In this document: piece after piece, positions 1-10,804 of the stretch | Numbering within the stretch: the first letter of the stretch is position 1 | Layout: each line of letters starts with the position of its first letter | Source: Bugulina stolonifera | Taxonomy: Eukaryota; Bryozoa; Gymnolaemata; Cheilostomatida; Bugulidae | Reading direction: 5' to 3' | DNA length: 64,000 nucleotides | NCBI GenBank assembly: GCA_935421135.1 | Contig: OW285196.1 | Location: forward strand, 1,178,001-1,242,000 | Notes under the pieces: model-generated | Databases searched by the model: none | Seen by the model: the letters and a program-made list of their open reading frames with translations, nothing else | Told to the model about the DNA's origin: nothing | Position numbers and translations under genes: made by a program

Positions 1-826
1 GGACTCTTTGTAAAAAGATACAATCATGCAGTATTGTAGTTATTATAAAATTCTACTAGCTAGTAATAGTACTGTAACACTTTCACTCCTGTTGCAAGTA
101 GTAGTAACTGTATTAAGCAGAAGTAGTAATGAGTACTTGTTGTGGTGATGCTAGAACTAGCATGCCGCTATGTCTAATTTTTGCACTTCAGAGAGTGAGA
201 TTTGAAAATTTTCCGCTGCGCGTGCATTTGCGGCGGGTGCCCGCACCCCACCCCCTGCACCCCCCTCCCACCCAACTTTCTGCCTCCCCACTCAATTTTT
301 CTAACCTACGCCCCTGTCAGTAAAAGATGTTTCAGCCAAGTTTCTAAAATTTAAATACGGTGGAACTTGCTTAGCTCAACCTTGGATAATTCAAAAACTT
401 GGTTAGTTCAAACTGTTAGCCTTGGTTCCTGCTGAGCAGTATATAAATGGCTTCCAATAATTTAAACTTACCATCTAGACCTGCCAACCTAGGGGTGGGG
501 CAATAGAGTGAGTTGCATAATCATAATGATAATCATAATCGATAATGATAAAAGAGCAAAAACTTTTTTGACTGGGGCACTCACTCAGAAAGCCTCTAAA
601 CTGATTATCATAATCACTATGGCAATGGAAGGTATTAGTATCATTATAATTATATAATTTAATTACCTAATTACCTAATTTAATTACTAGCTGGCAGCTA
701 GTAGCTGCTAGCATGCTTGTGAATTTGGCAGAAAATAAAAATTAAGGTTTAGTTGTTATAGTACTTGTAAGCCAAGGGTGCTATACCTTTACTAAAAACA
801 ACTAGCTACTAGCTAATGTACTAATA
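1..826. other. Intergenic relic DNA
   Basis: No convincing coding sequence. A C-rich block at about 236-320 (runs of CCCCACCCC and CCCTCCCACCC, ending in CTACGCCCCTG) resembles the ends of degraded hAT-type repeats. The rest is AT-rich with simple TAATTACC and TAAT motifs. The 64-aa frame across the C-rich block is not supported as a gene. Confidence 0.5.
358..420. repeat. Possible pogo/Tigger-like terminal remnant
   Basis: The stretch reads GGTGGAACTTGCTTAGCTC followed by two phrases of the type TTGGATAATTCAAA and TTGGTTAGTTCAAA. Pogo/Tigger ends typically combine 'GTGGAACCTCG' with tandem 'ATAATTCGAA' phrases. No second end or target duplication was found, so this is a weak family guess. 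Confidence 0.25.
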
Positions 827-1104
827 ATGCTGCCGACATCGATGACTACCATGATATATCGGATCCATGACTTCCTCACTGAGCGACACCAGCGTGTTGT
901 CCTGGACGGACAGTGCTCACAGTCTCTGGGTGTCACCTCAGGTGTTCCCCAGGGGCCCGTTCTAGGACCAGTGCTTTTCTTAGTATTTATCAATCATCTA
1001 CCAAAGTGTATAGGCTGCTACTATACCAAACTAGCCAGAGTCATCGAGACACCACGAGATTCCAGACCAATCTGAACTCTCTTGGAACATGGGCTAAACA
1101 ATGA
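827..1104 (+). pseudogene. Non-LTR retrotransposon reverse transcriptase fragment
   Basis: The frame from 827 encodes a short piece of a LINE reverse transcriptase (Jockey/CR1-like): 'DFLTERHQRVVLDG', then the diagnostic 'TSGVPQGPVLGPVLFLVFIN'. The normal motif is SGVPQGSVLGPLLF. After 'LPKCIGC' the frame breaks, and a second frame ends with 'NLNSLGTWAKQ', which matches the 'L..DLN.L..W...W' part beyond the catalytic YADD box. The YADD region is therefore deleted. There are no element ends, 3' tail or target duplication. It is a dead, internally deleted fragment. Confidence 0.75.
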
Positions 1105-1639
1105 GTGCCAGTGCTTCCTAGCACCAGTTACGAATGAAACCCTATCTGTGCACTGCATATGATGTAAGTGTGATTCTCTGTGGTCCAATGGATGAAAATA
1201 ATGTTATAAATGTAAAGAAATAAATAAAATGTAATCTGATAAATTATAAATGACTCTACATATAATAAATGAAAGTGATTATAAATTATTAGAATATTAG
1301 TAAGAATGGTAGTATTACATGTAGTACTGTATTTGCATTTTACATGTATTTATAGAATATAGAAACAGGCTTCAGGATGATGTAAATATTTAGTAGTTGA
1401 TAAAGAATTGAATTGTTGTTGATTGACATGTAGGTAACCTTGAGTTTCTGAATGATGTGATTAGTGAAGGATCACAACTAATATTTAGCCACATGACAAC
1501 CTGAGTTTATAAAAGGAAGCTTGCAGACATCACTGATAAATATGAATATTTCTACTTTGTACAACTAAAAAATATTTTTAAAAATTTTGATTGTTTACAA
1601 TATTTAGTTAATTGATTCTATACTTTTGCTAATATATAT
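1105..1639. other. Stretch without recognisable feature
   Basis: AT-rich sequence with many stops in all frames. No gene, element end or RNA gene is visible. It leads directly into the 34-bp minisatellite. Confidence 0.5.
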
Positions 1640-2061
1640 GGCCCATGTGTACTGTACTATATACTTTACCTGTAGTCCATGTGTACGGTATTATATACTT
1701 TACCTGTAGTCCATGTGTAATGTATTATATACTTTACCTGTAGTCCATGTGTACTGGATTATATACTATACCTGTAGTCCATGTATACTGTATTATATAC
1801 TTTACCTGTAGTCCATGTGTACTGTATTATATACTTTATCTGTAGTCCATGTGTACTGTATTATATACTTTACCTGTAGCCCATGTGTACTGTATTATAT
1901 ACTATACCTGTAGTCCATGTGTACTGTATTATATACTTTACCTGTAGCCCATGTGTACTGTATTATATACTTTACCTGTAGTCCATATGTACTGTATTAT
2001 ATACTTTACCTGTAGTCCATGTGTACTGTATTATATACTTTACCTGTAGTCCATGTGTACT
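1640..2061. repeat. 34-bp minisatellite, left half
   Basis: About twelve tandem copies of a unit of the form GTACTGTATTATATACTTTA plus CCTGTAGTCCATGT, with scattered substitutions (GTCC/GCCC, ACTTTA/ACTATA). The array stops at 2061, where the BEL element begins, and resumes with the same unit at 10805. The two halves were one array before the insertion. Confidence 0.95.
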
Positions 2062-2909
2062 TATAGCAGTTTGGGTCTGCTAGAAACCCGCAAGCACTTA
2101 AATGGAGGACGTGAAACTTTAACTGATGCCGCCACAAGTGTAGTTGTTGTAAGAAGCAGTTATTTTAATGTTTATTTATGTTAATCCAACTTCCACAGAT
2201 AACACATTAGCTTGTAGACCAACACCGTGAAGTCTGTAATGTAATTACAGAGCATATAAAATACAGCAGAATGCATAGACAGTTGATTACAATAATAATA
2301 GGAATATTGTAAATACAGCTCATAATAATATTTGCCAGATAGCACAATGAAGGTAAAATCCAAAGAGGTGTTACACACAAGAGCATCCATTATTATATAA
2401 AATGTGCTTATTAATAAAATGATAATAATATAACTGACCTTTTGTTCTCCTTTGCTTGCTTTTTATAATATTGTATGAGTAGGCACTTTTAAAATTAGAA
2501 GATTTATAGAAATACGTATGTTAGCAAAAATTAGTGCAACTTGCTCTCTAGATGTTCAAAAGCCCACTGCCCAGGAAAATCAGTCTTTCTACCAGAACAA
2601 AAAAGGAGCGTCATAGTCTAAAAAATACTTGCATCATTTTCATCCCATTGGCCAAAATAATTGCACCATCGTTTCCAGCCAATCCCAAAAGATGGCCCTT
2701 TAGTCAGCCCTTGTGGAATCATCACCCCCAGCCTTCCTGTTGATGCAAGCAGTTGAATCATATCCTGTGGGCAGCAGTCAGATGTTTGACACTATTGTTT
2801 TGTTTACTTCTAAATTGATTGCAATATGCTGTGTGGTATGCGCATCTAGTATATTATTATGTATAGCAATAACAAGGGGAGGTATATGACAATACTGGGT
2901 TCTACTACA
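2062..2909 (-). repeat. BEL/Pao 3' LTR
   Basis: In element orientation the LTR starts TGTAGTAGAACCC and ends AAACTGCTATA. It is direct-repeated at 9952-10799. The 69-aa and 63-aa open frames inside it occur identically in both LTRs and are not considered genes. Confidence 0.95.
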
Positions 2910-2924
2910 CTCCCACCTTAATTT
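2910..2924 (-). other. Polypurine tract of BEL/Pao element
   Basis: Read on the minus strand, AAGGTGGGAG lies immediately upstream of the 3' LTR (forward CTCCCACCTT). A purine run at this place primes plus-strand DNA synthesis in LTR elements. Confidence 0.65.
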
Positions 2925-3180
2925 TCCCAAAATTAAAATACCATGTTTAGCCTTCGATTTGTTTTTATTTATTTCAAAATATTTTTTTTTTTTTTTTTTT
3001 TGATTTACTTTATCGTTTAATAGGGGTATAATACATAGGTAATATGAATTGCATGTATTGTAATAATATATATGAGAAGCAATAGCGTGAATAAGCATGG
3101 TATATCATATGAGTAATATGAGTAATATAATATTATGGTTATCTGCATGCAGTGGAAGTTGGTAGCCTATTCCTATCAAA

Positions 3181-6100
3181 TTAACTTATGCCTTTCTGAA
3201 GCAAAATGACCTGCTGCACCGGCCTTTCAAGTATGGTACTAGAGAATACACGTTTTCCGGTGTTGTCAATTCCCGAGTTAGCCATGTTGATTGTGACTCT
3301 CCTTACCATGCCGTCGGCTCCTTCTGTCGTCTTGTCTACCATCCCAATTGACCATAGGTTTCTTGGAAGGTTGTCGTCCCTTACTAAGACTAAGTCCCCA
3401 CTTTTCAGGTTTGGTTTTGGTTGCTCCCACCTTTGCCTTTTGTTAATAGACGCTAGGTAGTCGCCTTTCCAGGCTTTCCAAAAATCATTAGCCAGTTGCT
3501 GCGATTTACGCCACATCTTAGTTCCATACACCTCCGTATCGTCAAAAATCCCAGGTGGTGGTGTAGTTCCAATTGTTTTGGCAGTGAGAAGGTGGTTTGG
3601 TGTTAACACCGGTATCTCTGGGTCGTTAACTGCACTTACGGAGATGGGTCTGCTGTTTACTGTAGCCATTGCTTCATAGAAGGCCACTCGCAGTCCACTA
3701 GTGCTCAGTCGCTGTTTGTATTTGCCCCCCATCAGAGCACTTAAAACAGACCGAATACTACGAATCTGTCTTTCCCATACTCCGCCGGCATGGCTCGCAT
3801 GTGGGGCGTTAAACTTAAATTCTATCTGGTTATTCTCGAGATATCTGGCTAAGGTAGATTTTGGGTCCAGACTATTCATCTCCCTTTGGAACTCGTTGCA
3901 GGCTCCGATAAAGTTTGTACCTTGGTCACAGTGAATGGACTTAACTGCACCCCGAAGGCAGATAAATGCCCTTAGTGCATTTATCATAGAATCTGCTGTC
4001 ATGTCATCCAGGATCTCTACATGTACTGCCCGAGAGTACAAACATGTGAGTAGGAGGCCCCAACGCTTCACTTCAGAACGACGTTCTTTGACTTGAAATG
4101 GCCCAAAGCAATCCATGCCAATATGGGTGAATGGTGCGCATGGTTCGAGTCTTGGTGCTGGTAGCTCTGCCATTATTTGCTCGACGGGCTTCCCTCTCAA
4201 TCTTTTGCACGTGATGCAAGTGTGAAGGCAGTGCATTACGAGCCTTGCTGCACCTACTATCCAGTATCCTGCATTCCTGATGGCCGCCTGTGTTGCATTT
4301 CTACCCTGATGATGCACAGAATTATGATGATGTCGTACGATAAGTGTAGAAACATGATGTTCTCTTGGGAGGATAATGCCGTGTTTTTCCTCAAAGCACA
4401 AGGTTTGTCCCTTGGCAGCCCGTCCACCAACTCGTAATAGTCCTTCCTTATCGATGAAAGGGTTGAGTTTGCGTAAGGGACTCCTTTTGTTGATGGGTTT
4501 GCCAGCTTTGACTTCTTGTAGCTCTTTGCCATAAGAACTTCGTTGCACTTTTGAGATTATTGTTGTAGCTGCTTCTTGAAGACTGGTGAGAGTTATGGGC
4601 TTCACTGCCCACTTATTTGAGGCAGTTTTGTGTATACTCTGTACAACTGCTATAGAACGTTTCAGCTTGTCCCATGTTGAGAATTTCTCAAATTTATTAG
4701 CAATTGGTGGCATGTTTGATGTAACCACAGCAGTTTTTAAGCTTTTGACCTCTAGATCTTTTTCATCAGAGTGAGCTGGGAACTTCTGGTTTTGCTCCAT
4801 CAATGGAATTACTTGTTTGCTTAGAAATTCAGGTCCAGAAAACCACATGGAATTCTTTAGCTGGTTACATAGCTTCCCTCTGGATGCTATGTCGGCAGGG
4901 TTCAGGTCGCCTGGCACGTGGAGCCATTGCGATGCTTCTGTTCTTGACAATATCAATCTGACTCGATTGTGTACAAAGGCTTTATAGCGTTTGGAGTCAT
5001 TGGTTATCCATCCTAGTGCTATCATGGAGTCTGACCAAAAGTACTCTCCATCTAGTTCCATATCTAGCTCATTGTGTAGCGTTTTGCTAAGTTGTGTAGC
5101 TACTACAGCAGACATTAATTCACACCGAGGGGTGGTGAACAGGCCTTTAGAGGGAATAACTCTAGATTTCCCAAGAAGGAAGGACATGTGAACTTGGCCT
5201 TGATCGTTGGTTTGGCGAATATATGAGCATGCTCCAATTCCAACATCACTTGCATCACAAAAATGATGCAAGTCTGTACGAACAACCTTACCAAAATCTT
5301 TTGGCTTAAAGCATCTTGATATAGTGATTTGTTCTAAGGCTGGTAATTGTGCCATCCATTTATTCCATTCACCAGCTATTTCTTCAGGGATCGCGTCATC
5401 CCAGCCAAGTTTCGCTTTGTTGGTCTTTTGCAGTATGTTTTTGCCAAGAAGTGTATAAGGGGCTATAAAACCCAGTGGATCATACAGTTGACTTATTATG
5501 GAGAGGATTCCCCGTCTGGTATCTGGCTTCGTTTTGACGTTATTAACGAATTTGAAAGCGTCTGTGTGCATGGACCATTGAAGTCCTAGAGTTCTTTGTT
5601 CTGGGAGGTGGCCACTAAATAGCTCCACATCCTGAACAGCTCTTTCTGTCTCTGGCAGAGAAGCAAGTACACTTTTACTGTTAGACGTAAACTTATGCAG
5701 TCTTAAGTTGCCTTTACCACATATCTCTCTGGCAGCCCATATTAGGTCAATTGCTTCAGCCTCGGACTTTATGCTTGTTACACCATCATCAACATAAAAG
5801 TCCCGCTTGATAAATGATGCTGCTTCGCTGGAGATGGCTTTGTTGTTCTCCGCTATTTTACGAAGACCATAAGTGGCCACCGCTGGAGAAGATGTGGCAC
5901 CAAAAAGATGTACTTTCATCTTGTAGGTCTGCGGGCGCTCTTCTTTGTCATGCCAGAGGAATCTCAGGTAGTCTCTGTCATCGGGGCTTACCAGAAAGTT
6001 ATAAAACATTTTCTGGATATCACAACTCAAGGCAATAGACTCTCTTCTAAATCTGCATAATATTCCTATGAGGGAATTCATCAGATCAGGTCCTTGGAGA

Positions 6101-8994
6101 AGGTGGTCATTTAGGGAGGTTCCAGCGTATTGTGCTTTGCAGTCAAAGACTACTCTTAACTTTTGCTTCTGTGGATGTTTAACAGCAAAATGCGGTATGT
6201 ACCACATCTCTCCTGGATTTGGCGTGTCAATCTCATTGACTGGCTCGGCTAACCCTGTATCTATCAAGTCATTCATAAAGTTTGTATATTCTTCTTTCAG
6301 GTTCTTGTCTTTCTTGAAGCGGTTGTATAGAGAGTCTAACCGTTTCTTAGCCTGCTCGAAGTTGTTTGGCAGACATGGCCTTTTTTTGAATGGCAAAGGC
6401 ATTTGATACGAGCCTCCAATGGTGATGGTTGTTTGCTGGTCCATTATTTCGAGAAATTTGAAGTCTTCCTGAGACATCATTTTTTCTCCAACTTCCTCAT
6501 CGCTTATTTGAGTCATCTTGCTCTTTGTCTTTTTGTTCGTTTGATTTTCTACGCCAAATACAACCCAACCCAATTCTGTCCTCATGGCATATGGCTGATT
6601 TTCTTTACCTCTCACTGCCTCTAATGGAAACTGAGCTGATGCACAGTTGGCACCTAACAACAAGCCTACTGGGGCATCTATTGGTGGTGGTAAGAGTTCT
6701 GTGAGTGGTTTGAGGTGTGCGTATTCTTGAACGTTGATGTTATCTGCAAATTCCCCTGTAGAGTTTGGGATTTGGTTCCATTCATATGCAGAAGACAACC
6801 CAACTTCTCCATTAAAATATCCTTTGATGACTAAGTCTCCGTATTCTGTTACTTGGCTGTTCTGAATGTCGCCTGTCATTGTTTCAACTTCTATCGGCTT
6901 CGAACAGAGCTTTCTGGGCTGTAGCTGATTGGCGAGGTCCTTAGTCACGTAGGAATGATCTGAGGCTGAATCAAAGAAGGCATATACGAGAACTTGATTG
7001 TTCGGGTCAGATTTGGTAGAGACATAAACAGGCATACCCATGTTAAACAGTTTACCTTGAGCTACAGAGCGTGTATTCTTGTTTGCATGTTTTGTAGGTT
7101 GGGAGTCTGGTAATCCATCATTGCACTGTTCTGACTCATTTTCTTCAACTGACGAGAATGGCGTCTTCTTAGAAGTTGTGATTGGCGGTTCTGCTGTAGC
7201 TGACTTGGTGTGAGCCTCTTGACTATCGATTGGCCGCGGAGTATTCTTGTAGCGGTTTGGTCCTGGTGTTTCATCCCAATCCTCTTTGCGTTTATGCAAG
7301 CAAGTGGGGTGCCCTGGTTTTCTACATTTCTTGCAGATAATTCTGTGTCTATTCATACAAGAGGTGGATCCATGTCCACTCTCACCACATGCAAAACAGA
7401 GTCTTTGACCTTGTAAAAATTTGATACGCTGGTGATAGGGGCGCTCAGATAGCTCGTAACAATCAGTTGTGTGGTGATTCTGTGTACAGAAAAGGCACCC
7501 GGCATCCTTATGACTGTTGTTTTGAGTAGCGAACACCCTAGTTTTGGGGCCTGATCTATAATACTGATCCTTTGGAGCTTGGTCTTGCCTGCGCTGGTTT
7601 TGTAGAAGTGGTATGGATTGCATTTCTGCCACTTCATTTAAGAAGGTGGTGAACTCGGCGAAGCTAGGGTATTCACCCACATTCTTCTGGCTTTTGTAGA
7701 CTTTCGTGGCCCACTTTCTTCTTGTCCATTCTGGTAAAACTCCTGCTAGTTTTTCATTGACTTGAGGGTCATCTAGGATCCTTAGCCCTGACAGAGAACT
7801 CATTGCACTCCTACAGTTTTCAGCGTAGTCTGCATACTCTTGTAAGCCTTTGTTGTCATTGGCTGCTATTTTTGGCCATGAATCCAGCTTGTTCCTCATG
7901 TGTCTTGCGACGTCCAGTTGGTTTCCAAATCTGGCCTTTAACTTTTCTCTTGCTTGTAGGTAGCTTTCATTGTTTCGCACATAGAATAGCCCCTTGATGG
8001 CTTCCCTCGCTGGTCCAGAGACATATTTTTTCAGATATCGTATTTTCTCAGCACCGTCCTCTACTCCTGCCGATTCTAGGTAGCTGTTGAAGTCACATTC
8101 CCAATCATCGTATTCGAGTGGGTTACCACTGAAGACCTCTGGCTCTATATCTACTCTTTTACTACTTTTTATACCCATTGCTATATTTTGTGCTAACTTG
8201 CTTAGGCTGGTATTTAAGTCGGATGTATCATTGTGGGTTGTTCTGTGATCGTGTTCGATATGGTTCGGTATGCTGTCCATAACTCTTGATGACCTTGGGG
8301 AGTCACATGGGCTCAGGTTTATTGCTTGAGCTTTGATAAGACGTGGTCCATCTGTTGGCATGCGAGGGTAGTTAACTTGCTGAATTTGAATGGGTGTGGA
8401 CTCATACTTTCTGCCTAGACCTTCATCTGATGACTGATGTTCACGATCAGCCCGCTGTCTTCTTCTCCGTTCTTCAATGAATTCTTCTAGATCGCGCTCT
8501 TCCTGCTCTAGTCTTGACTTCTCCAGCTCCTCCTTTTCGACTCTTGACTCCTCCTCTGCTGTGGCAAGCAACTCATCTCGTTTGGTGGTTAGCTTCTGAA
8601 CAGTAGCACCAACCTCACCAATAAAATACTCGAAGAAGGATTGTACTTTTTTCTCAACTTTATTATTTGACAAATGAGATAGCTTGGAATATTCTGAGGT
8701 CATTATTTCAGCTTTAGTTTCAACATCGCTAATGCCAATGTTAAAAGTTTCAAGAGAGGGATTGTTACAACACTGTTTAAAAATACTGTCCACTGCTCTC
8801 AAATCTTTTTTTATTGCAGCGTATAATGAAAATGCCAATTCATTCTTTTGGCTCTCAATGCCCAGCTGTGATACTCTAGTATCGCGGGCAGGCCTGGTCC
8901 TTCTATTAGAAATATCATATTGTTTATGAGCTGTGTGTTGCTCTGGATCATCCAGATCAATCAAACTCACATTGGATGCCATAGTATCATTCAA
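3181..8994 (-). CDS. BEL/Pao gag-pol polyprotein (1937 aa), intact
   Basis: A single open frame. Approximate domains: coiled-coil-prone charged N-terminus 100-185; DUF1759-type gag 280-460; CCHC-like zinc knuckles 500-567 ('CFACGESGHGSTSC' and 'CKKCRKPGH'); aspartic protease with catalytic 'FFDSASD' near 674; reverse transcriptase 900-1110 with 'YVDD' near 1067; RNase H region with 'FCDASD' near 1246 and 'WSDS' near 1320; integrase with His-His-Cys-Cys zinc site about 1555-1596 and Asp, Asp, Glu core ('GMDCFG', 'HCDQGTNF', 'GGVWERQ'); DUF5641-like tail after 1830. The length fits an autonomous BEL/Pao element. No stop or frameshift is present. The protein would make particles, copy the element RNA to DNA and integrate it. 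It is antisense to the Cys-rich gene at 11.3 kb. Confidence 0.97.
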   Translation of the reverse strand: MNDTMASNVSLIDLDDPEQHTAHKQYDISNRRTRPARDTRVSQLGIESQKNELAFSLYAAIKKDLRAVDSIFKQCCNNPSLETFNIGISDVETKAEIMTSEYSKLSHLSNNKVEKKVQSFFEYFIGEVGATVQKLTTKRDELLATAEEESRVEKEELEKSRLEQEERDLEEFIEERRRRQRADREHQSSDEGLGRKYESTPIQIQQVNYPRMPTDGPRLIKAQAINLSPCDSPRSSRVMDSIPNHIEHDHRTTHNDTSDLNTSLSKLAQNIAMGIKSSKRVDIEPEVFSGNPLEYDDWECDFNSYLESAGVEDGAEKIRYLKKYVSGPAREAIKGLFYVRNNESYLQAREKLKARFGNQLDVARHMRNKLDSWPKIAANDNKGLQEYADYAENCRSAMSSLSGLRILDDPQVNEKLAGVLPEWTRRKWATKVYKSQKNVGEYPSFAEFTTFLNEVAEMQSIPLLQNQRRQDQAPKDQYYRSGPKTRVFATQNNSHKDAGCLFCTQNHHTTDCYELSERPYHQRIKFLQGQRLCFACGESGHGSTSCMNRHRIICKKCRKPGHPTCLHKRKEDWDETPGPNRYKNTPRPIDSQEAHTKSATAEPPITTSKKTPFSSVEENESEQCNDGLPDSQPTKHANKNTRSVAQGKLFNMGMPVYVSTKSDPNNQVLVYAFFDSASDHSYVTKDLANQLQPRKLCSKPIEVETMTGDIQNSQVTEYGDLVIKGYFNGEVGLSSAYEWNQIPNSTGEFADNINVQEYAHLKPLTELLPPPIDAPVGLLLGANCASAQFPLEAVRGKENQPYAMRTELGWVVFGVENQTNKKTKSKMTQISDEEVGEKMMSQEDFKFLEIMDQQTTITIGGSYQMPLPFKKRPCLPNNFEQAKKRLDSLYNRFKKDKNLKEEYTNFMNDLIDTGLAEPVNEIDTPNPGEMWYIPHFAVKHPQKQKLRVVFDCKAQYAGTSLNDHLLQGPDLMNSLIGILCRFRRESIALSCDIQKMFYNFLVSPDDRDYLRFLWHDKEERPQTYKMKVHLFGATSSPAVATYGLRKIAENNKAISSEAASFIKRDFYVDDGVTSIKSEAEAIDLIWAAREICGKGNLRLHKFTSNSKSVLASLPETERAVQDVELFSGHLPEQRTLGLQWSMHTDAFKFVNNVKTKPDTRRGILSIISQLYDPLGFIAPYTLLGKNILQKTNKAKLGWDDAIPEEIAGEWNKWMAQLPALEQITISRCFKPKDFGKVVRTDLHHFCDASDVGIGACSYIRQTNDQGQVHMSFLLGKSRVIPSKGLFTTPRCELMSAVVATQLSKTLHNELDMELDGEYFWSDSMIALGWITNDSKRYKAFVHNRVRLILSRTEASQWLHVPGDLNPADIASRGKLCNQLKNSMWFSGPEFLSKQVIPLMEQNQKFPAHSDEKDLEVKSLKTAVVTSNMPPIANKFEKFSTWDKLKRSIAVVQSIHKTASNKWAVKPITLTSLQEAATTIISKVQRSSYGKELQEVKAGKPINKRSPLRKLNPFIDKEGLLRVGGRAAKGQTLCFEEKHGIILPREHHVSTLIVRHHHNSVHHQGRNATQAAIRNAGYWIVGAARLVMHCLHTCITCKRLRGKPVEQIMAELPAPRLEPCAPFTHIGMDCFGPFQVKERRSEVKRWGLLLTCLYSRAVHVEILDDMTADSMINALRAFICLRGAVKSIHCDQGTNFIGACNEFQREMNSLDPKSTLARYLENNQIEFKFNAPHASHAGGVWERQIRSIRSVLSALMGGKYKQRLSTSGLRVAFYEAMATVNSRPISVSAVNDPEIPVLTPNHLLTAKTIGTTPPPGIFDDTEVYGTKMWRKSQQLANDFWKAWKGDYLASINKRQRWEQPKPNLKSGDLVLVRDDNLPRNLWSIGMVDKTTEGADGMVRRVTINMANSGIDNTGKRVFSSTILERPVQQVILLQKGIS

Positions 8995-9951
8995 GATGAC
9001 AAATATAGTGAGTGATATGTTATTAATTACTGTAAAATATGCATACTGGTGTAGTAAACTTATTCACTAATTAGATATGCAAACAAAACAAAAACTTACA
9101 GCTGACTGCAGACCACAAATATCCGACCCAGCCTGCCTGTTATAATGTACACTGGATTGGGTCCAGCAGCCCACAAAGCTGGAGTAGATGATGCAACTTA
9201 TTGAAAAATGGGTACACGCGCTTGCCGATAACAATTAAAATTTTGCTCTTTTATTTTGTTCTGGTAGATAGACCGGCCCCTGTTCAGTTTACAGGTAGGT
9301 TATAGTTGTTTGTTTTTTTTTTGTTCAAAAGATAATTTATGAGATGTACTACACAATAATTATGTTGAGGTGTTGTTATGTGATATTCTCACACAATCTC
9401 GATAGATATTGAACTGAATGTTAATAATAGTGACAAAATACAATGTTAATAAATAGAACACTGAATACTACTTATCTAGTCTTCTCTGTTGGAGAATCCT
9501 TGATGTGTTGATCACTTGTGGTTACGCTAGTGTTGAGTTAGTTGGCTGTCTGGGAAATATTTGTGTCATCAATGTTGAATAATACTCTGGTGTAATTTGT
9601 CGGGACGCTCCAGAAGGGTGGAGTAAATGACAAGTAGTTGTGATGAATAGGTTGTCGGGACGCTCCAAAAGAGTGGAGTAAATGACATGTAATTGCGGTA
9701 AGTCCAATAATCGCTTGGTCAGTATGGCTGACCCTCGCTGAGGTAAGTCCGCTAATTGGTCAGAATCTGCTGACTATTGGTTGACGAAGAATATATTAGA
9801 AGGTGTCAGGGACGCTCCGAATAGTTGGAGTAAATTGACTTAGTTCCTTGTTGTGAAGTAATATTGTTTGTGGTGTAATTGACTTAGTTCCTTGTTGTGA
9901 AGTAATATCGTTTGTGGTGTAGTTATCTCCTCCCGAAAGAAAAGACTTCAC
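8995..9951 (-). other. BEL/Pao 5' leader with internal repeats
   Basis: Untranslated leader between the 5' LTR and the gag-pol start. It holds three copies of a GGGACGCTCC...TGGAGTAAAT motif (about 9602, 9658 and 9809) and a tandem duplication of about 52 bp (about 9833-9925, phrase GACTTAGTTCCTTGTTGTGA). Next to the 5' LTR I see no TGG-starting tRNA primer site (it reads GTGAAGTCTTTTC on the minus strand), so the primer is unassigned. Repeats in a leader could serve packaging or internal initiation, but that is inference. Confidence 0.6.
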
Positions 9952-10799
9952 TATAGCAGTTTGGGTCTGCTAGAAACCCGCAAGCACTTAAATGGAGGAC
10001 GTGAAACTTTAACTGATGCCGCCACAAGTGTAGTTGTTGTAAGAAGCAGTTATTTTAATGTTTATTTATGTTAATCCAACTTCCACAGATAACACATTAG
10101 CTTGTAGACCAACACCGTGAAGTCTGTAATGTAATTACAGAGCATATAAAATACAGCAGAATGCATAGACAGTTGATTACAATAATAATAGGAATATTGT
10201 AAATACAGCTCATAATAATATTTGCCAGATAGCACAATGAAGGTAAAATCCAAAGAGGTGTTACACACAAGAGCATCCATTATTATATAAAATGTGCTTA
10301 TTAATAAAATGATAATAATATAACTGACCTTTTGTTCTCCTTTGCTTGCTTTTTATAATATTGTATGAGTAGGCACTTTTAAAATTAGAAGATTTATAGA
10401 AATACGTATGTTAGCAAAAATTAGTGCAACTTGCTCTCTAGATGTTCAAAAGCCCACTGCCCAGGAAAATCAGTCTTTCTACCAGAACAAAAAAGGAGCG
10501 TCATAGTCTAAAAAATACTTGCATCATTTTCATCCCATTGGCCAAAATAATTGCACCATCGTTTCCAGCCAATCCCAAAAGATGGCCCTTTAGTCAGCCC
10601 TTGTGGAATCATCACCCCCAGCCTTCCTGTTGATGCAAGCAGTTGAATCATATCCTGTGGGCAGCAGTCAGATGCTTGACACTATTGTTTTGTTTACTTC
10701 TAAATTGATTGCAATATGCTGTGTGGTATGCGCATCTAGTATATTATTATGTATAGCAATAACAAGGGGAGGTATATGACAATACTGGGTTCTACTACA
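9952..10799 (-). repeat. BEL/Pao 5' LTR
   Basis: Second copy of the 848-bp LTR. As the element runs on the minus strand, this right-hand copy is the 5' LTR and would carry the promoter. It is followed by the GTACT target duplication and the continued 34-bp array. Confidence 0.95.
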
Positions 10800-10804
10800 G
10801 TACT

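Larger units (their letters stand above)
2062..10799 (-). mobile_element. Full-length BEL/Pao LTR retrotransposon in a minisatellite
   Basis: Complete 8.7-kb element in minus orientation. The two LTRs (2062-2909 and 9952-10799) are both 848 bp; by eye I found only one difference (T/C near 2785 and 10675). A 5-bp target duplication GTACT lies at 2057-2061 and 10800-10804, both inside copies of the 34-bp unit. One uninterrupted frame encodes gag, protease, reverse transcriptase, RNase H and integrase. A purine tract abuts the 3' LTR. Near-identical LTRs, an intact frame and a clean target duplication together indicate a recent insertion that may still be competent. Confidence 0.95.

Noticed and set aside
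2181..2390. 69-aa and 63-aa frames present twice (2.2-2.7 kb and 10.1-10.6 kb)
   Set aside because: Lie within BEL LTRs; identical because the LTRs are identical.
7062..7274. Small frames antisense to, or overlapping, the BEL gag-pol
   Set aside because: Shadows of the 1937-aa frame.
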